From assembly GCA_038207625.1 (NCBI GenBank), contig JBBQZO010000018.1:49056-113055 (forward strand): DNA of 64,000 nucleotides, in the 5' to 3' direction. The notes beneath the pieces were generated by a model, which was not told where the DNA came from, made no database searches, and saw only the letters and a program-made list of their open reading frames with translations. Source of the DNA: JBBQZO01 sp038207625 (GTDB taxonomy: Bacteria; Pseudomonadota; Gammaproteobacteria; Burkholderiales; Burkholderiaceae_D). Below, piece after piece: positions 7,641-15,873 of this stretch; the first letter of the stretch is position 1; each line of letters starts with the position of its first letter. The position numbers and the translations under genes were made by a program.

Positions 7641-9920
7641 ATGCACGCTACGCGCAAACTATGGACCTGGCTCGGCATCATCTGCGTCCTGTCCTTCGCC
7701 GTCCTCGGTTGGGTCGGCACCGAAATCTATCTGACCGCCCCGCCCATCCCCCACCAGGTGCTCAGCAGCAAAGGCACTGTGTTGTTCTCCGAAGGACAAG
7801 TTCAACGGGGCCAGGAAGCATGGTTGTCGGCCGGCGGCCAGCAACTCGGCTCGGTCTGGGGTCATGGCAGTTATGTCGCGCCGGACTGGTCGGCAGACTG
7901 GCTCCATCGCGAGGCGCTGGCCTTGCGCGGCGTGTGGGCGCAGCATCAGTTTGGCAAGAGCTACGAGCAACTGAGCGTCGGCCAGCAGGGCGAGCTGAAC
8001 GCGCGCCTGAAGACTGAAATGCGTCACAACAGCTACGATGCGAGCAGCAACACGATCACCCTCTCGCCCGAACGCGCCGAGGCCGTGCAGCAAGTGACCA
8101 AGCACTATATCGACCTGTTCGGCGACGCGCCGGCACTCGACAAACTGCGCGAGCAATATGCGATGAACGCCGGCACCTTGCCCAACAAGGACGACCTGCA
8201 GGCACTGCCCGCCTTTATCTTCTGGTCAGCCTGGGCCGCCGCCACCGACCGCCCGGACGAAACCGACCTCAGTTACACGAGCAACTGGCCGCATGAACCG
8301 CTGGTCGACAATACGCCCACCGCCGGCGCCGGCATCTGGTCGGTCGCCAGCATCATCCTGATGATCGCTGCCATCGCCGGCATGATCTTCTACCACTCCA
8401 TCAGCAAGGAAGAAGGCGATCCGACGCCACCCAAGACCGATCCGCTGTTCGACCTGAAACCGACCCCGTCGATGAAGGCCACGCGCAAGTATTTTTATGT
8501 GGTCATCGGACTGATCCTGGCGCAAGTGCTGATGGGCGTCGTCACGGCCCACTATGCCGTCGAAGGTCACAGCTTCTTCGGTTACCCGCTGGCGCAAATC
8601 CTGCCGTTCACGGTCAGCCGCACCATCCACACCCAGTTCGCCGTGCTGTGGATCGCGACCGCCTGGCTGGCCACCGGCCTGTACATCGCGCCGGCCATCT
8701 CCGGCCACGAGCCGAAGTTCCAGAAGCTGGGCGTGGACGTGCTGTTTTACGCTTTGCTGTTCATCGTCGTCGGTTCGACCGCGTTTGGCTGGATCGGCAG
8801 TCTGGAACACATCGGTAACACCTTCAATTTCTGGCTCGGCAATCAGGGCCTCGAATACACCAGCATGGGCCGCGTCTGGCAAGTGCTGCTGTTCGTCGGC
8901 CTGCTGTTCTGGGTCACCCTGCTCGGTCGTGGCTTGCTGCCGGCCTTGAAGAAACCATCGGAAAGCCGCGGCCTGATCGCCATGGTGTTCCTGTCGGCGA
9001 TGTGCATCGGCGCCTTTTACGCCACCTCGCTGACCTGGGGTCCGCACACCCACTATTCGATGATCGAGTACTGGCGCTGGTGGTTGGTGCATCTGTGGGT
9101 CGAAGGCTTCTTTGAAGTGTTCGCCACCGCTGTCATCGCGCTGCTGTTCACCCGCCTTGGCCTGATCCGCGCCTCCACCGCCAACAGCGCCATCGTGCTG
9201 GAAACCATCGTGTTCCTGTTCGGCGGCATCCTGGGCACCTTGCATCACCTGTATTTCACCGGTACGCCAACCGTCGTGATCGCTCTGGGCGCGATGTTCT
9301 CGGCGCTCGAAGTGGTGCCGCTGGCGATGATCGGCGTGGAAGGCTATCGCAACTATGAGCGTTCGAAAGCGGCACCGTGGGTACAGTCGTACAAGTGGTC
9401 GATCCTGTGCTTCATCGCCGTCGGTTTCTGGAACGTGGTCGGCGCCGGCTTGCTGGGCTTCTCGATCAACACCCCGATCGCGCTGTACTACATGCAAGGC
9501 CTGAACCTGACTGCCGGCCACGGCCATGCCGCGCTGTTCGGCGTGTACGGCATGCTGGGCATCGGCCTGATGCTGTTTTGCCTGCGTGGTCTGTCGGACC
9601 GCGCCGCCTGGTCCGACACGCTGCTCGCGCCGATGTTCTGGTCGCTCAATATCGGTCTGGCAATGATGGTGTTCATCTCGCTGGTGCCGGCCGGGATCTA
9701 TCAAGCCTGGGCCAGCATCACCAAGGGCATGTGGTTCGCCCGTTCGCCCGACGTGGTCCATTCGCAGCTGATGGAAACACTGGTGTGGATGCGCGTGCCG
9801 GGTGACGTCGTGTTCTCGGTCGGGGTGCTGTTCCTGGCCCTGTTCGCGATCCGCCTGCTGACCGGCGCCAAGCGCGCCGCCCCGGTACTGGTGCCGGTGC
9901 CACGCGACGGGCGGGTCTGA
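7641..9920 (+). CDS. norZ: Quinol-dependent nitric oxide reductase, single-subunit (qNor)
   Basis: A protein of 759 aa, the usual length of qNor, which reduces 2 NO to N2O with electrons from quinol at the inner membrane. An N-terminal periplasmic domain (about residues 30-225, between two membrane helices) replaces NorC. The NorB-like core follows, with haem and non-haem iron ligands in THYAVEGHSFFGYP, RTIHTQFAVLW, WVEGFFEVFATAV (the glutamate ligand region), GTLHHLYFTG and GHGHAALFG. There is no CxxCH, so no cytochrome c part. AAGGAA precedes the ATG at 7641. The NsrR-like operator upstream points to NO detoxification rather than full denitrification. DUF2249 and sirB2 genes follow. Often annotated norB. 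Confidence 0.95.
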   Translation: MHATRKLWTWLGIICVLSFAVLGWVGTEIYLTAPPIPHQVLSSKGTVLFSEGQVQRGQEAWLSAGGQQLGSVWGHGSYVAPDWSADWLHREALALRGVWAQHQFGKSYEQLSVGQQGELNARLKTEMRHNSYDASSNTITLSPERAEAVQQVTKHYIDLFGDAPALDKLREQYAMNAGTLPNKDDLQALPAFIFWSAWAAATDRPDETDLSYTSNWPHEPLVDNTPTAGAGIWSVASIILMIAAIAGMIFYHSISKEEGDPTPPKTDPLFDLKPTPSMKATRKYFYVVIGLILAQVLMGVVTAHYAVEGHSFFGYPLAQILPFTVSRTIHTQFAVLWIATAWLATGLYIAPAISGHEPKFQKLGVDVLFYALLFIVVGSTAFGWIGSLEHIGNTFNFWLGNQGLEYTSMGRVWQVLLFVGLLFWVTLLGRGLLPALKKPSESRGLIAMVFLSAMCIGAFYATSLTWGPHTHYSMIEYWRWWLVHLWVEGFFEVFATAVIALLFTRLGLIRASTANSAIVLETIVFLFGGILGTLHHLYFTGTPTVVIALGAMFSALEVVPLAMIGVEGYRNYERSKAAPWVQSYKWSILCFIAVGFWNVVGAGLLGFSINTPIALYYMQGLNLTAGHGHAALFGVYGMLGIGLMLFCLRGLSDRAAWSDTLLAPMFWSLNIGLAMMVFISLVPAGIYQAWASITKGMWFARSPDVVHSQLMETLVWMRVPGDVVFSVGVLFLALFAIRLLTGAKRAAPVLVPVPRDGRV

Positions 9921-9990
9921 CCGACCGTTGCAAACTTGGGCGGGGGCCGCGACGCCCTTCGCCCTGTTCCTATTTCACAGGAGTATAGAC

Positions 9991-10257
9991 ATGACCCACA
10001 ATTGTTCCCACCCCGTCGGCAGCAACGGCATCTACCCTTTCGACGCGCGCGGCGTGGCCAAACGGTTTCGCCACGCCGCCATCTTCGGTGCGCTCGAAGC
10101 GCTCGAACCTGGCGAGACGATGCGCTTTTGTAACGACCACGATCCGCTGCCGCTGCTGTCGCAAATCGATGGCTACTTCGGCCCGCGCGTCAAAATGGCC
10201 TATGTGTCGCGCAATCCGGGCGAAATCGTGATCGACTTTCTGGTCGCGGCAGGCTAG
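9991..10257 (+). CDS. DUF2249 domain protein
   Basis: A small protein of 88 aa that consists of one DUF2249 domain. The typical opening is YPFDARGVAKRFRHAAIFGALEAL, followed by the ETMRFCNDHDPLPLL segment. DUF2249 proteins are related to the TusA/SirA fold and are often encoded beside NO- or haem-related genes, but their biochemistry is not settled. CAGGAG lies 9 bases before the ATG. The gene follows the NO reductase by 70 bp and precedes sirB2 by 12 bp, so all three may form one NO-induced operon. One cysteine (in RFCNDHDP) and several histidines could bind metal; that is a guess. Confidence 0.85.
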   Translation: MTHNCSHPVGSNGIYPFDARGVAKRFRHAAIFGALEALEPGETMRFCNDHDPLPLLSQIDGYFGPRVKMAYVSRNPGEIVIDFLVAAG

Positions 10258-10269
10258 CATTGCGCATCC

Positions 10270-10650
10270 ATGAGTTATCTCGCCGTCAAGCATTTCCACA
10301 TCGCCTGTGCCATCCTCAGCGGCAGCCTGTTTCTGCTGCGCGGGCTGTGGATGCTGGACGACTCGACCATGCGCACGCGGCGCTGGGTGCGCATCGCGCC
10401 GCACGTGATCGACACGCTGCTGCTGGGCAGCGCGCTGACGCTGGTGTTCTGGAGCGGACAATATCCGTTCGTGCAAGCCTGGCTCACGGCCAAGGTGCTG
10501 GCCCTGCTGGTGTACATTGCGCTGGGCACGGTGGCGCTCAAGCGTGGTCGCAGCAAGACCATCCGCGCCAGCGCCTTCGTCGGCGCGCTGGCCACTTTTG
10601 CCTACATCGGCGCGGTGGCGCTGACCAAGCACGCCACAGTCTTGACCTAG
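10270..10650 (+). CDS. sirB2: SirB2-family membrane protein
   Basis: A protein of 126 aa with four predicted membrane helices. The family pattern is clear: YLAVKHFHIACAILSGSLF at the start, then RIAPHVIDTLLLGSALTL and the closing IGAVALTKHAT. Histidines in helix 1 and helix 2 are conserved in the family. SirB2 proteins are inner-membrane proteins of unknown mechanism, often found near respiratory or haem genes. The gene starts 12 bp after the DUF2249 gene and is probably translated from the same mRNA. Confidence 0.85.
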   Translation: MSYLAVKHFHIACAILSGSLFLLRGLWMLDDSTMRTRRWVRIAPHVIDTLLLGSALTLVFWSGQYPFVQAWLTAKVLALLVYIALGTVALKRGRSKTIRASAFVGALATFAYIGAVALTKHATVLT

Positions 10651-10748
10651 AACAAAGAATGCGTGCGCCATCGTCTGGCACTGTCATGCAACAATGTCTT
10701 TACGAACTGGTTTAGAACGAATTGTTTCAATACAATCAAGGAGCCCCT

Positions 10749-10997
10749 ATGCATATCGACCACCACCCGCTGTCCACCGAGTTCCCCGAATTCAAAGATG
10801 CGATCCACAACCTGAAACTGGGCGACCCGCATTTTTCCAAGCTGTATGAGGAATACGATGCCAGCGACAAGGCCATCAACCGGGCCGAAAACGGCCTGGA
10901 CCACCTGGGCGACATCGAACTGGAAAACCTCAAGAAGGTACGCATCACGCTGAAGGACCAGATCTTCAGCCTGCTCAAGAAACAAGCCGAGCGCTGA
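10749..10997 (+). CDS. YdcH/DUF465-family small protein
   Basis: A protein of 82 aa. It opens with HPLSTEFPEFKDAIHNLKLGDPHFSKLYEEYD, the hallmark of the YdcH (DUF465) family. An amphipathic helical hairpin ends in KKVRITLKDQIFSLLKKQ. AAGGAG lies 6 bases before the ATG. Members are abundant small cytosolic proteins of unknown role. An ATTGT-N6-ACAAT dyad sits at 10721-10736, in the promoter region. It only partly resembles an FNR box (TTG and CAA are kept), so anaerobic control is possible but unproven. Confidence 0.85.
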   Translation: MHIDHHPLSTEFPEFKDAIHNLKLGDPHFSKLYEEYDASDKAINRAENGLDHLGDIELENLKKVRITLKDQIFSLLKKQAER

Positions 10998-11110
10998 TGT
11001 CGCCGCACTGACACCACAGCCAGGCTTGCCTGCCCGCGTTCCGAGTCAACTGCAAATCAGTGCAGATCGATCAGCCGCGCGCCGACTAGGCAAGTGCCGG
11101 TAGCGACCGT

Positions 11111-11141
11111 GGAGAGGGCCGCCCGCAGGACTGCCCTCTCC
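11111..11141. terminator. Hairpin between convergent ydcH-like and sedolisin genes
   Basis: GGAGAGGGC (11111-11119) pairs perfectly with GCCCTCTCC (11133-11141) across a 13-nt loop. It lies between two converging genes and can fold on either strand, so a shared terminator is likely. There is no run of T on either side. Confidence 0.5.
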
Positions 11142-11177
11142 GTCTGTGCCCATCAAGCGCCAACGATCAAGCTCCAG

Positions 11178-12773
11178 CTATCCCTTGATCGCCTGCAGCA
11201 AATTGACGCCGTTCGGGGACCCCCATCCGGTGCACGCATCCCAGCCCGGTTTGGCGGCGAACGCGCCATTGTTGCCATCGACGACGTCCTGGAATGACCC
11301 GGTATTGCGCACCGAACCGTACAGCAAGGGATTGATGAAACCCACCGCGTGTCCCAGCCGCTGGTTCATCAGCGCGACCAGACCGGCCCACAGTGGCGCC
11401 ACGGCGCTGGTGCCGCCGATGACCATGTCCTGACCGTCAACCCGCACCTGGTAGCCGGTAGCCGGGTCGGCGTCGCCGCCCACATCCGGCAGCGCGCGTC
11501 CGGCCCGTGCATGCGGATAGGCCGACAGCGGCACGCCTGCCTTGAGCTGGTAATCGGGCGTATCGAAGAAGTCGCTCACGCCGCCGCCGGTGGCGCTGTT
11601 GCTCGACTCGTTCCACACCACCTCGCTGGCGATCTTGGCGCCCGCCGCAAGCAGCTTGGTGCCGCCGCAAGCGAGAACGTACGGGCTGCTGGCGGGGAAA
11701 TCGGCGTGGGCCTTGCCGTCGGCCACGCCATCACCGGAGCCGCCGTCGCCGGCCGCCACACACACCGTCACGCCCAGCGCGGCCGCCGCCTGCAGTGCCT
11801 GATTGAACGAGGTCTTCGCCTGCGCGGTCCAGTTAATTTCCGCAGAACCCCAACTGATCGACAGCACCGACGGCTTGTTGGTGCTGTCGTGGATGGCCTT
11901 GGTCAAGGCGTCCAGAAAGCCTTTGTCCGTGTTCGGCGCAAAGTAGACGGCGATGCGCGCCTTCGGGGCAATCGCACCGGCGACCTCGATGTCGAGCATC
12001 ACTTCGCCGTCGGCACCCTGCGCGGTGGACGGCGCGTTGCGCCCGCCGTCCACACGCACTGTCAGCACGTTCGGCACGGCCATCTGCAGCTTGCCGAAAT
12101 ACGCCTTCAGGTCGGCCGTGCGGTATCCGCCGCCAAGCTCGATGATGCCGATGCATTGTCCGGTGCCGTTCTGGTCGGACGGGAAGTTGTACAAGGCACC
12201 CAGCTGTGGTGGCGTGTACGCGCTTTGCGCGGCGTGCGGCGCCAGTCCGATGCTGGTCTCGGGCCGTTGTTGCTGAAAATGCGGTGTGGCGACCGGCCTG
12301 TCGTCGATGCCGAACACGCCCTCGATCAAAGGAAGCAACTCGGCCGGCACGCTCAGCTCGCCGCTGCGTCCCCGATAGGTGCCGCCGTCATGCTCATGTT
12401 GCTCGAGCACGGTGCCGAATGCCTGACCGATCTTGTCAGCCGTGCCGGACAAAAACACGCTACGGCGGGCCGGGTCGCTTTCCACCACGACCAGGCCGCA
12501 GGCTTTGGCGTACGCTTCGACCTTGGCCAGATCGGCCGGATCGGCACCGTATTGGCTGGCGTATTGCTCGCGCGTCAGATAGCGCCGCTTCGAGCTTGGC
12601 CCATCGGATTGATAACTTTGATCGGGCAGGCTTGCCAGCGCTGTGCGCCGCTTGACCCTGACCGTCACTTCCAGACGTTCATCGGACGGAACGGGACCGA
12701 TGACGCGCGCGCCATGCAGTGGCGCGCCACGTTCGCTTCCGGGGATTTTTGTACGATTTTGAAACTGTGCCAT
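11178..12773 (-). CDS. Sedolisin / kumamolisin-like serine-carboxyl peptidase (S53)
   Basis: A protein of 531 aa. Residues 1-180 form the pro-domain (RRYLTREQYASQYGAD, then the processing region). The catalytic domain follows, with the Glu-Asp pair in GEVMLDIEVAGAIAPKA, the oxyanion Asp region (CVAAGDGGSGDG) and the Ser in GGTSAVAPLWAGL. The C-terminal calcium site is FQDVVDGNNGAFAAKPGWDACTGWGSP. Sedolisins are acid-active endopeptidases. No Sec signal peptide is visible, as is common for kumamolisins that are released in other ways. Start 12773 is preferred because GGAGGA lies just upstream, inside the longer in-frame version. It stands alone, convergent to the ydcH-like gene. Confidence 0.93.
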   Translation of the reverse strand: MAQFQNRTKIPGSERGAPLHGARVIGPVPSDERLEVTVRVKRRTALASLPDQSYQSDGPSSKRRYLTREQYASQYGADPADLAKVEAYAKACGLVVVESDPARRSVFLSGTADKIGQAFGTVLEQHEHDGGTYRGRSGELSVPAELLPLIEGVFGIDDRPVATPHFQQQRPETSIGLAPHAAQSAYTPPQLGALYNFPSDQNGTGQCIGIIELGGGYRTADLKAYFGKLQMAVPNVLTVRVDGGRNAPSTAQGADGEVMLDIEVAGAIAPKARIAVYFAPNTDKGFLDALTKAIHDSTNKPSVLSISWGSAEINWTAQAKTSFNQALQAAAALGVTVCVAAGDGGSGDGVADGKAHADFPASSPYVLACGGTKLLAAGAKIASEVVWNESSNSATGGGVSDFFDTPDYQLKAGVPLSAYPHARAGRALPDVGGDADPATGYQVRVDGQDMVIGGTSAVAPLWAGLVALMNQRLGHAVGFINPLLYGSVRNTGSFQDVVDGNNGAFAAKPGWDACTGWGSPNGVNLLQAIKG

Positions 12774-13223
12774 GGCCACATCCTCCATGCTTGCATACCG
12801 GCTTCCGAGATGCGGAATGCACGTATCAAAGGCCGTCTCGGCGGCCGGACCTTGCCTGTGCTCCAGAGATCGACCATCGCGGGCGCCATGACGCCATCAC
12901 GTGCATCGATGCGCTTGAACAGAGGAGGCCCGCGACGCGAGGACAAGCGTTCGCGCGGGACCATAGATAAAATAATGGCACTATTTCAAAAAAAAGCTAG
13001 CACAATTGACACACGCGTTCATACGCACCTGAGCAGATGCTTGCGCGGCGATGTCGGCGCATCGCCAATGCGCGCGCTGGCAGCGCCCCTTGTGCCCCTT
13101 GTGCCCCTTGTGCCCCTTGCGCCCCTTGTGCCCCTTGCGCCCCTTGCGCCCCTTGTGCCCCTTGCGCCACGTGTGCTGAGCGCCGCGCACGCAGCAGCAG
13201 CCTGTCCATCAGCGACCAACTTT
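12774..13223. other. Intergenic region with sedolisin promoter area and a minisatellite
   Basis: This stretch lies between two minus-strand genes. It should hold the sedolisin promoter: an A/T-rich patch at 12966-13010 stands out from the GC-rich surroundings. It also holds the 9-bp tandem array described separately. Open frames through the array encode collagen-like or proline-leucine repeats in every frame, which is an artefact of a 9-bp unit. I see no supported gene. Confidence 0.5.
13085..13165. repeat. 9-bp tandem repeat array, nine units
   Basis: Nine head-to-tail copies of GCCCCTTGY, where the last base is T in units 1-3, 5 and 8 and C in units 4, 6, 7 and 9. The array ends in a degenerate GCCACGTGT. 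Because 9 is a multiple of 3, all frames stay open across it. It lies 59 bp after the MFS gene stop. Likely a slippage-prone minisatellite; no function can be assigned. Confidence 0.9.
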
Positions 13224-14441
13224 TCACCGGCGCAACGCCGCCGAGCGCAGGCGAGACAGCGCCAGTACGATCAGCGCCACCACGCTGAACACGGCGCCGG
13301 CATAGAACGTTGCCGGCGCGCCCAGCCGATCCCACAGCAGACCGGCCACGACGCTCGCCACCAGCATCGCCATGCCGCTGATCAGGTTGAACACGCCGAA
13401 GGCGGTGCCGCGCAAATCGGCCGGTGCCGTCTCGGCCACCATCGTCGCCAGCAGGCCCTGGGTGATCCCCATGTGCAAGCCCCACAGCGCGACGCCGGCC
13501 AGCACGACGGCCCAATGGTCGTTGGCGGCCAGCACCAGGTCGGCACCGATCAGCACCACCAGACCAATCGCCAACAACGTGGTATGGCTGACACGATCGG
13601 CGAGCTTGCCAAACGGATAGGCCGAGGCGGCGTAAATCACGTTCATCGCCACCATCACCAGCGGCACCAGCGCCATCGCAATGCCGCCCTGTTGCGCGCG
13701 CAGCACCAGGAAAGCCTCGCTGAAACGGGCCAGCGTGAACAGCGCGCCCAAGCCCACCACCGCCCAGTACGGGGCGCGCAGGCGTTGAAGGTTGGCGCGC
13801 CGCAGCGGATTGCTGCGCCTGGCGCTGGCGGCCAACGCCGGTTCGCGCACGCCGAACAGCAACAAGGCCACCGCCATCGCGCCGGGAATCACGGCGATCC
13901 AGAATACGCGTCGGAAATCGTTGGCCCACAGCAGCATCAGACCGGTCGCCAGCAAAGGGCCGAGAAACGCGCCTACCGTGTCGAGCGACTGGCGCAGTCC
14001 GAATGCGGCGCCGCGCATCGCCGGCGGCGCCAGATCGGCCACCAGCGCATCGCGCGGCGCGCCGCGCACGCCCTTGCCGATCCGGTCAAGCAATCTGGCT
14101 GTCAGCACGCTGCCGGTGCTGGTCGCCAGCGCAAACACCGGCTTGGTCAACGCGCCCAACGCGTAGCCAAACACGGCCAAGCCTTTGCGCTTGCCCAGGT
14201 AGTCGCTCAGCACGCCGGAAAACACTTTGACGATCAGCGCGGTCGATTCGGCCAGCCCCTCGATCACACCGACGGTGACTGCGCTCGCACCGAGCGTGCC
14301 GACCATGAACATCGGCAGCAGGCTATGCACCATTTCCGAGGAAATGTCCATCAGCATGCTGACGAAGCCCAGCATCCAGATTCCGAGCGGAATTTTTCCC
14401 AGCGTGGCGCCGATGTTGCGCGCCGTCATGGGCTGGTGCAT
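13224..14441 (-). CDS. MFS transporter, substrate unknown
   Basis: A protein of 405 aa with 11-12 predicted membrane segments. The family motif between helices 2 and 3 appears as GVLSDYLGKRKGLAVFGYALG. A second conserved loop reads LLDRIGKGVRGAPRDALVADLAP, which marks a branch of bacterial MFS carriers of unknown substrate. The middle loop (about residues 205-225) is short. There is no partner gene: the sedolisin lies downstream beyond the repeat array, and upstream is empty. The start is uncertain; the ATG at 14441 or the one four codons later both lack a clear ribosome site. Confidence 0.85.
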   Translation of the reverse strand: MHQPMTARNIGATLGKIPLGIWMLGFVSMLMDISSEMVHSLLPMFMVGTLGASAVTVGVIEGLAESTALIVKVFSGVLSDYLGKRKGLAVFGYALGALTKPVFALATSTGSVLTARLLDRIGKGVRGAPRDALVADLAPPAMRGAAFGLRQSLDTVGAFLGPLLATGLMLLWANDFRRVFWIAVIPGAMAVALLLFGVREPALAASARRSNPLRRANLQRLRAPYWAVVGLGALFTLARFSEAFLVLRAQQGGIAMALVPLVMVAMNVIYAASAYPFGKLADRVSHTTLLAIGLVVLIGADLVLAANDHWAVVLAGVALWGLHMGITQGLLATMVAETAPADLRGTAFGVFNLISGMAMLVASVVAGLLWDRLGAPATFYAGAVFSVVALIVLALSRLRSAALRR

Positions 14442-14992
14442 CGTGTGACGCGGCGATGTTCGGGTGTACCGCCGATGTCGATTGCGCCCGGCTCAGTTGC
14501 CACAGCAACGACGGCGCCACCACATTGGTGCGCGCACCGGGGACTCACACGACCGCGTGACGCGGGCGTCGCCGCACCAGCGCCGCAGCGCCCTTCCGGC
14601 GATGCCGCGCCCGCAAGGACCTGCCCGGCGTCGGTGCGCATGGCGTGCCGCTTGGCAAAACCGCAGTGAGGGTGCGTCATCTGGCGCTGGAGAACAGCAT
14701 CATGCATCGTGTTCTTTCGTCGTTACCGTCCATGGTGCGGCAAGCGTGTCCGGCCGCATGTGCACGCCGCTGCGCCGAACCTCGGCACAGTGACATCGGG
14801 CGCCGCGTCGGTGCGCGCGTTGCGGCGATCAGCGCGACCAGTTCAATACGCGATCGATCGATTCACACACCGCAGCACGCAACCCCGTGGCCGCCTCAGA
14901 TCGTACACCCGATCACCTCCCCGTCGCGTCACGACCGTCGTCATACTCGCCACCAGGACGCACAGCAAGCCGCGGGCGTTGCGCGCCCCCGC
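14442..14992. other. 551-bp stretch without a recognisable gene
   Basis: Frames here on both strands are arginine-rich and lack family features or ribosome sites. It lies between the stop of the pseudopilin gene and the start of the MFS gene (both minus strand), so it should contain the MFS promoter, but I cannot point to it. A decayed gene cannot be excluded. Confidence 0.35.
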
Positions 14993-15640
14993 TCAGCCGG
15001 GGCCGAGCATGAACAGCCTGCGCACGGTGCCCCGACCACCAGCGGCCTCGAGCGCGACCTCGAGGCCGTTCTCGGGTGAGCGCACGCGCGGGCGCCCCGA
15101 CGGTGCGTCGGCCGCGACATTGGCGCCAATGCGCCATTCATTGCGTTGCCCGACCCAGGCGCGCATCGTCATGCCCGTCAGGCCGGACTGCAGTGCCGTC
15201 TGCGGCTGCGGCTGCGGGTGCGCGTCGTCGAGCGCGTCGCGCCACAGCATGTCGAGCCGCGCCAGGTCGCGCGTGAGCGCCGAACTAGCACGCAGCAGCG
15301 TTCCGTCGACCAGGCGATAACTGACCACCTGCAACTGCAGCGGCCGGCCCTGCTCGCCCACGCCGCGCACCAGCACCAGTCGGGCGCTGCCCCCGAGCAG
15401 CACCGTACGCTCTCCCATGCCGTCGAACTCAGCCAGGTGCGCACAGTCGGCCTCCATCTGCGCAAACGCAAGCTGCACGCGGCGCTGCTGTTCCATCTCG
15501 GCCGTGAGCCTGACGCGGGCGCGCGTCAGCCCGTCCAACGCGCGCCAGCCCAGCACCGCCATCAGCGCGCAGATGCTGATCGCAACGATCAGTTCAACCA
15601 ACGAAAACCCCACTTCGCGTGTACTCAACGGATTCTCCAT
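14993..15640 (-). CDS. Orphan GspJ-like type II secretion minor pseudopilin
   Basis: A protein of 215 aa. It starts with a short leader ending in glycine, then the type IV pilin-like helix: VGFSLVELIVAISICALMAV, with prepilin peptidase cutting between G and F and the conserved Glu at +5. The length and the pattern after the helix (GWRALDGLTRARVRLTAEMEQQRRVQLAFAQMEADCAHL) fit GspJ, a minor pseudopilin at the tip of the type II secretion pseudopilus. GspH, I and K, which are normally adjacent, are absent on both sides. The gene may be a displaced remnant or may serve a T2SS encoded elsewhere. No strong ribosome site precedes the ATG. Confidence 0.75.
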   Translation of the reverse strand: MENPLSTREVGFSLVELIVAISICALMAVLGWRALDGLTRARVRLTAEMEQQRRVQLAFAQMEADCAHLAEFDGMGERTVLLGGSARLVLVRGVGEQGRPLQLQVVSYRLVDGTLLRASSALTRDLARLDMLWRDALDDAHPQPQPQTALQSGLTGMTMRAWVGQRNEWRIGANVAADAPSGRPRVRSPENGLEVALEAAGGRGTVRRLFMLGPG

Positions 15641-15664
15641 TCAGGCATCCGGTGCCAATTTAGC

Positions 15665-15766
15665 ATGAAAATAAAACATCAACTTTCGGTTGTGTTGGCG
15701 GTTTAATCAGTATAGAGTCAATGAAAATAAAACGCCACGCAATAATTAATGTAAATTTATTTTCAT
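15665..15766. repeat. Three copies of ATGAAAATAAA (two direct, one inverted)
   Basis: The 13-mer ATGAAAATAAAAC occurs at 15665-15677 and again at 15721-15733. The 11-mer core returns inverted as TTTATTTTCAT at 15756-15766. The second and third copies could form an 11-bp stem with a 22-nt loop. The copies lie in an A/T-rich gap between gspJ-like and S51 genes. The first direct copy opens a 13-codon frame beginning MKIKHQLSVVLAV, which looks like the start of a lost signal peptide. Confidence 0.7.
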
Positions 15767-15873
15767 CTCCAAGGAGGCCGATCACGTTGACACACAGGGG
15801 AGAGCATGCAGTTCATCAACAAAAAAATACCGGACCATCGATGCCCGGTAACAATCACATTCTGGAGAATTGA

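Noticed and set aside
10721..10736. FNR-like box before the ydcH-like gene
   Set aside because: ATTGT-N6-ACAAT keeps only the outer TTG/CAA of the consensus and lacks the inner A-T pair, so I do not call it as a site.
12997..13929. Collagen-like Gly-X-Y protein on the minus strand
   Set aside because: The Gly-X-Y run is produced by the 9-bp tandem repeat in every frame. The rest overlaps the MFS gene in another frame and has no start signal.
11349..14669. A very long plus-strand open frame (over 1100 codons)
   Set aside because: It runs antisense through the sedolisin gene, the minisatellite and the MFS gene. Its translation is His/Arg/Gln-rich with no domain; high GC keeps the frame open by chance.
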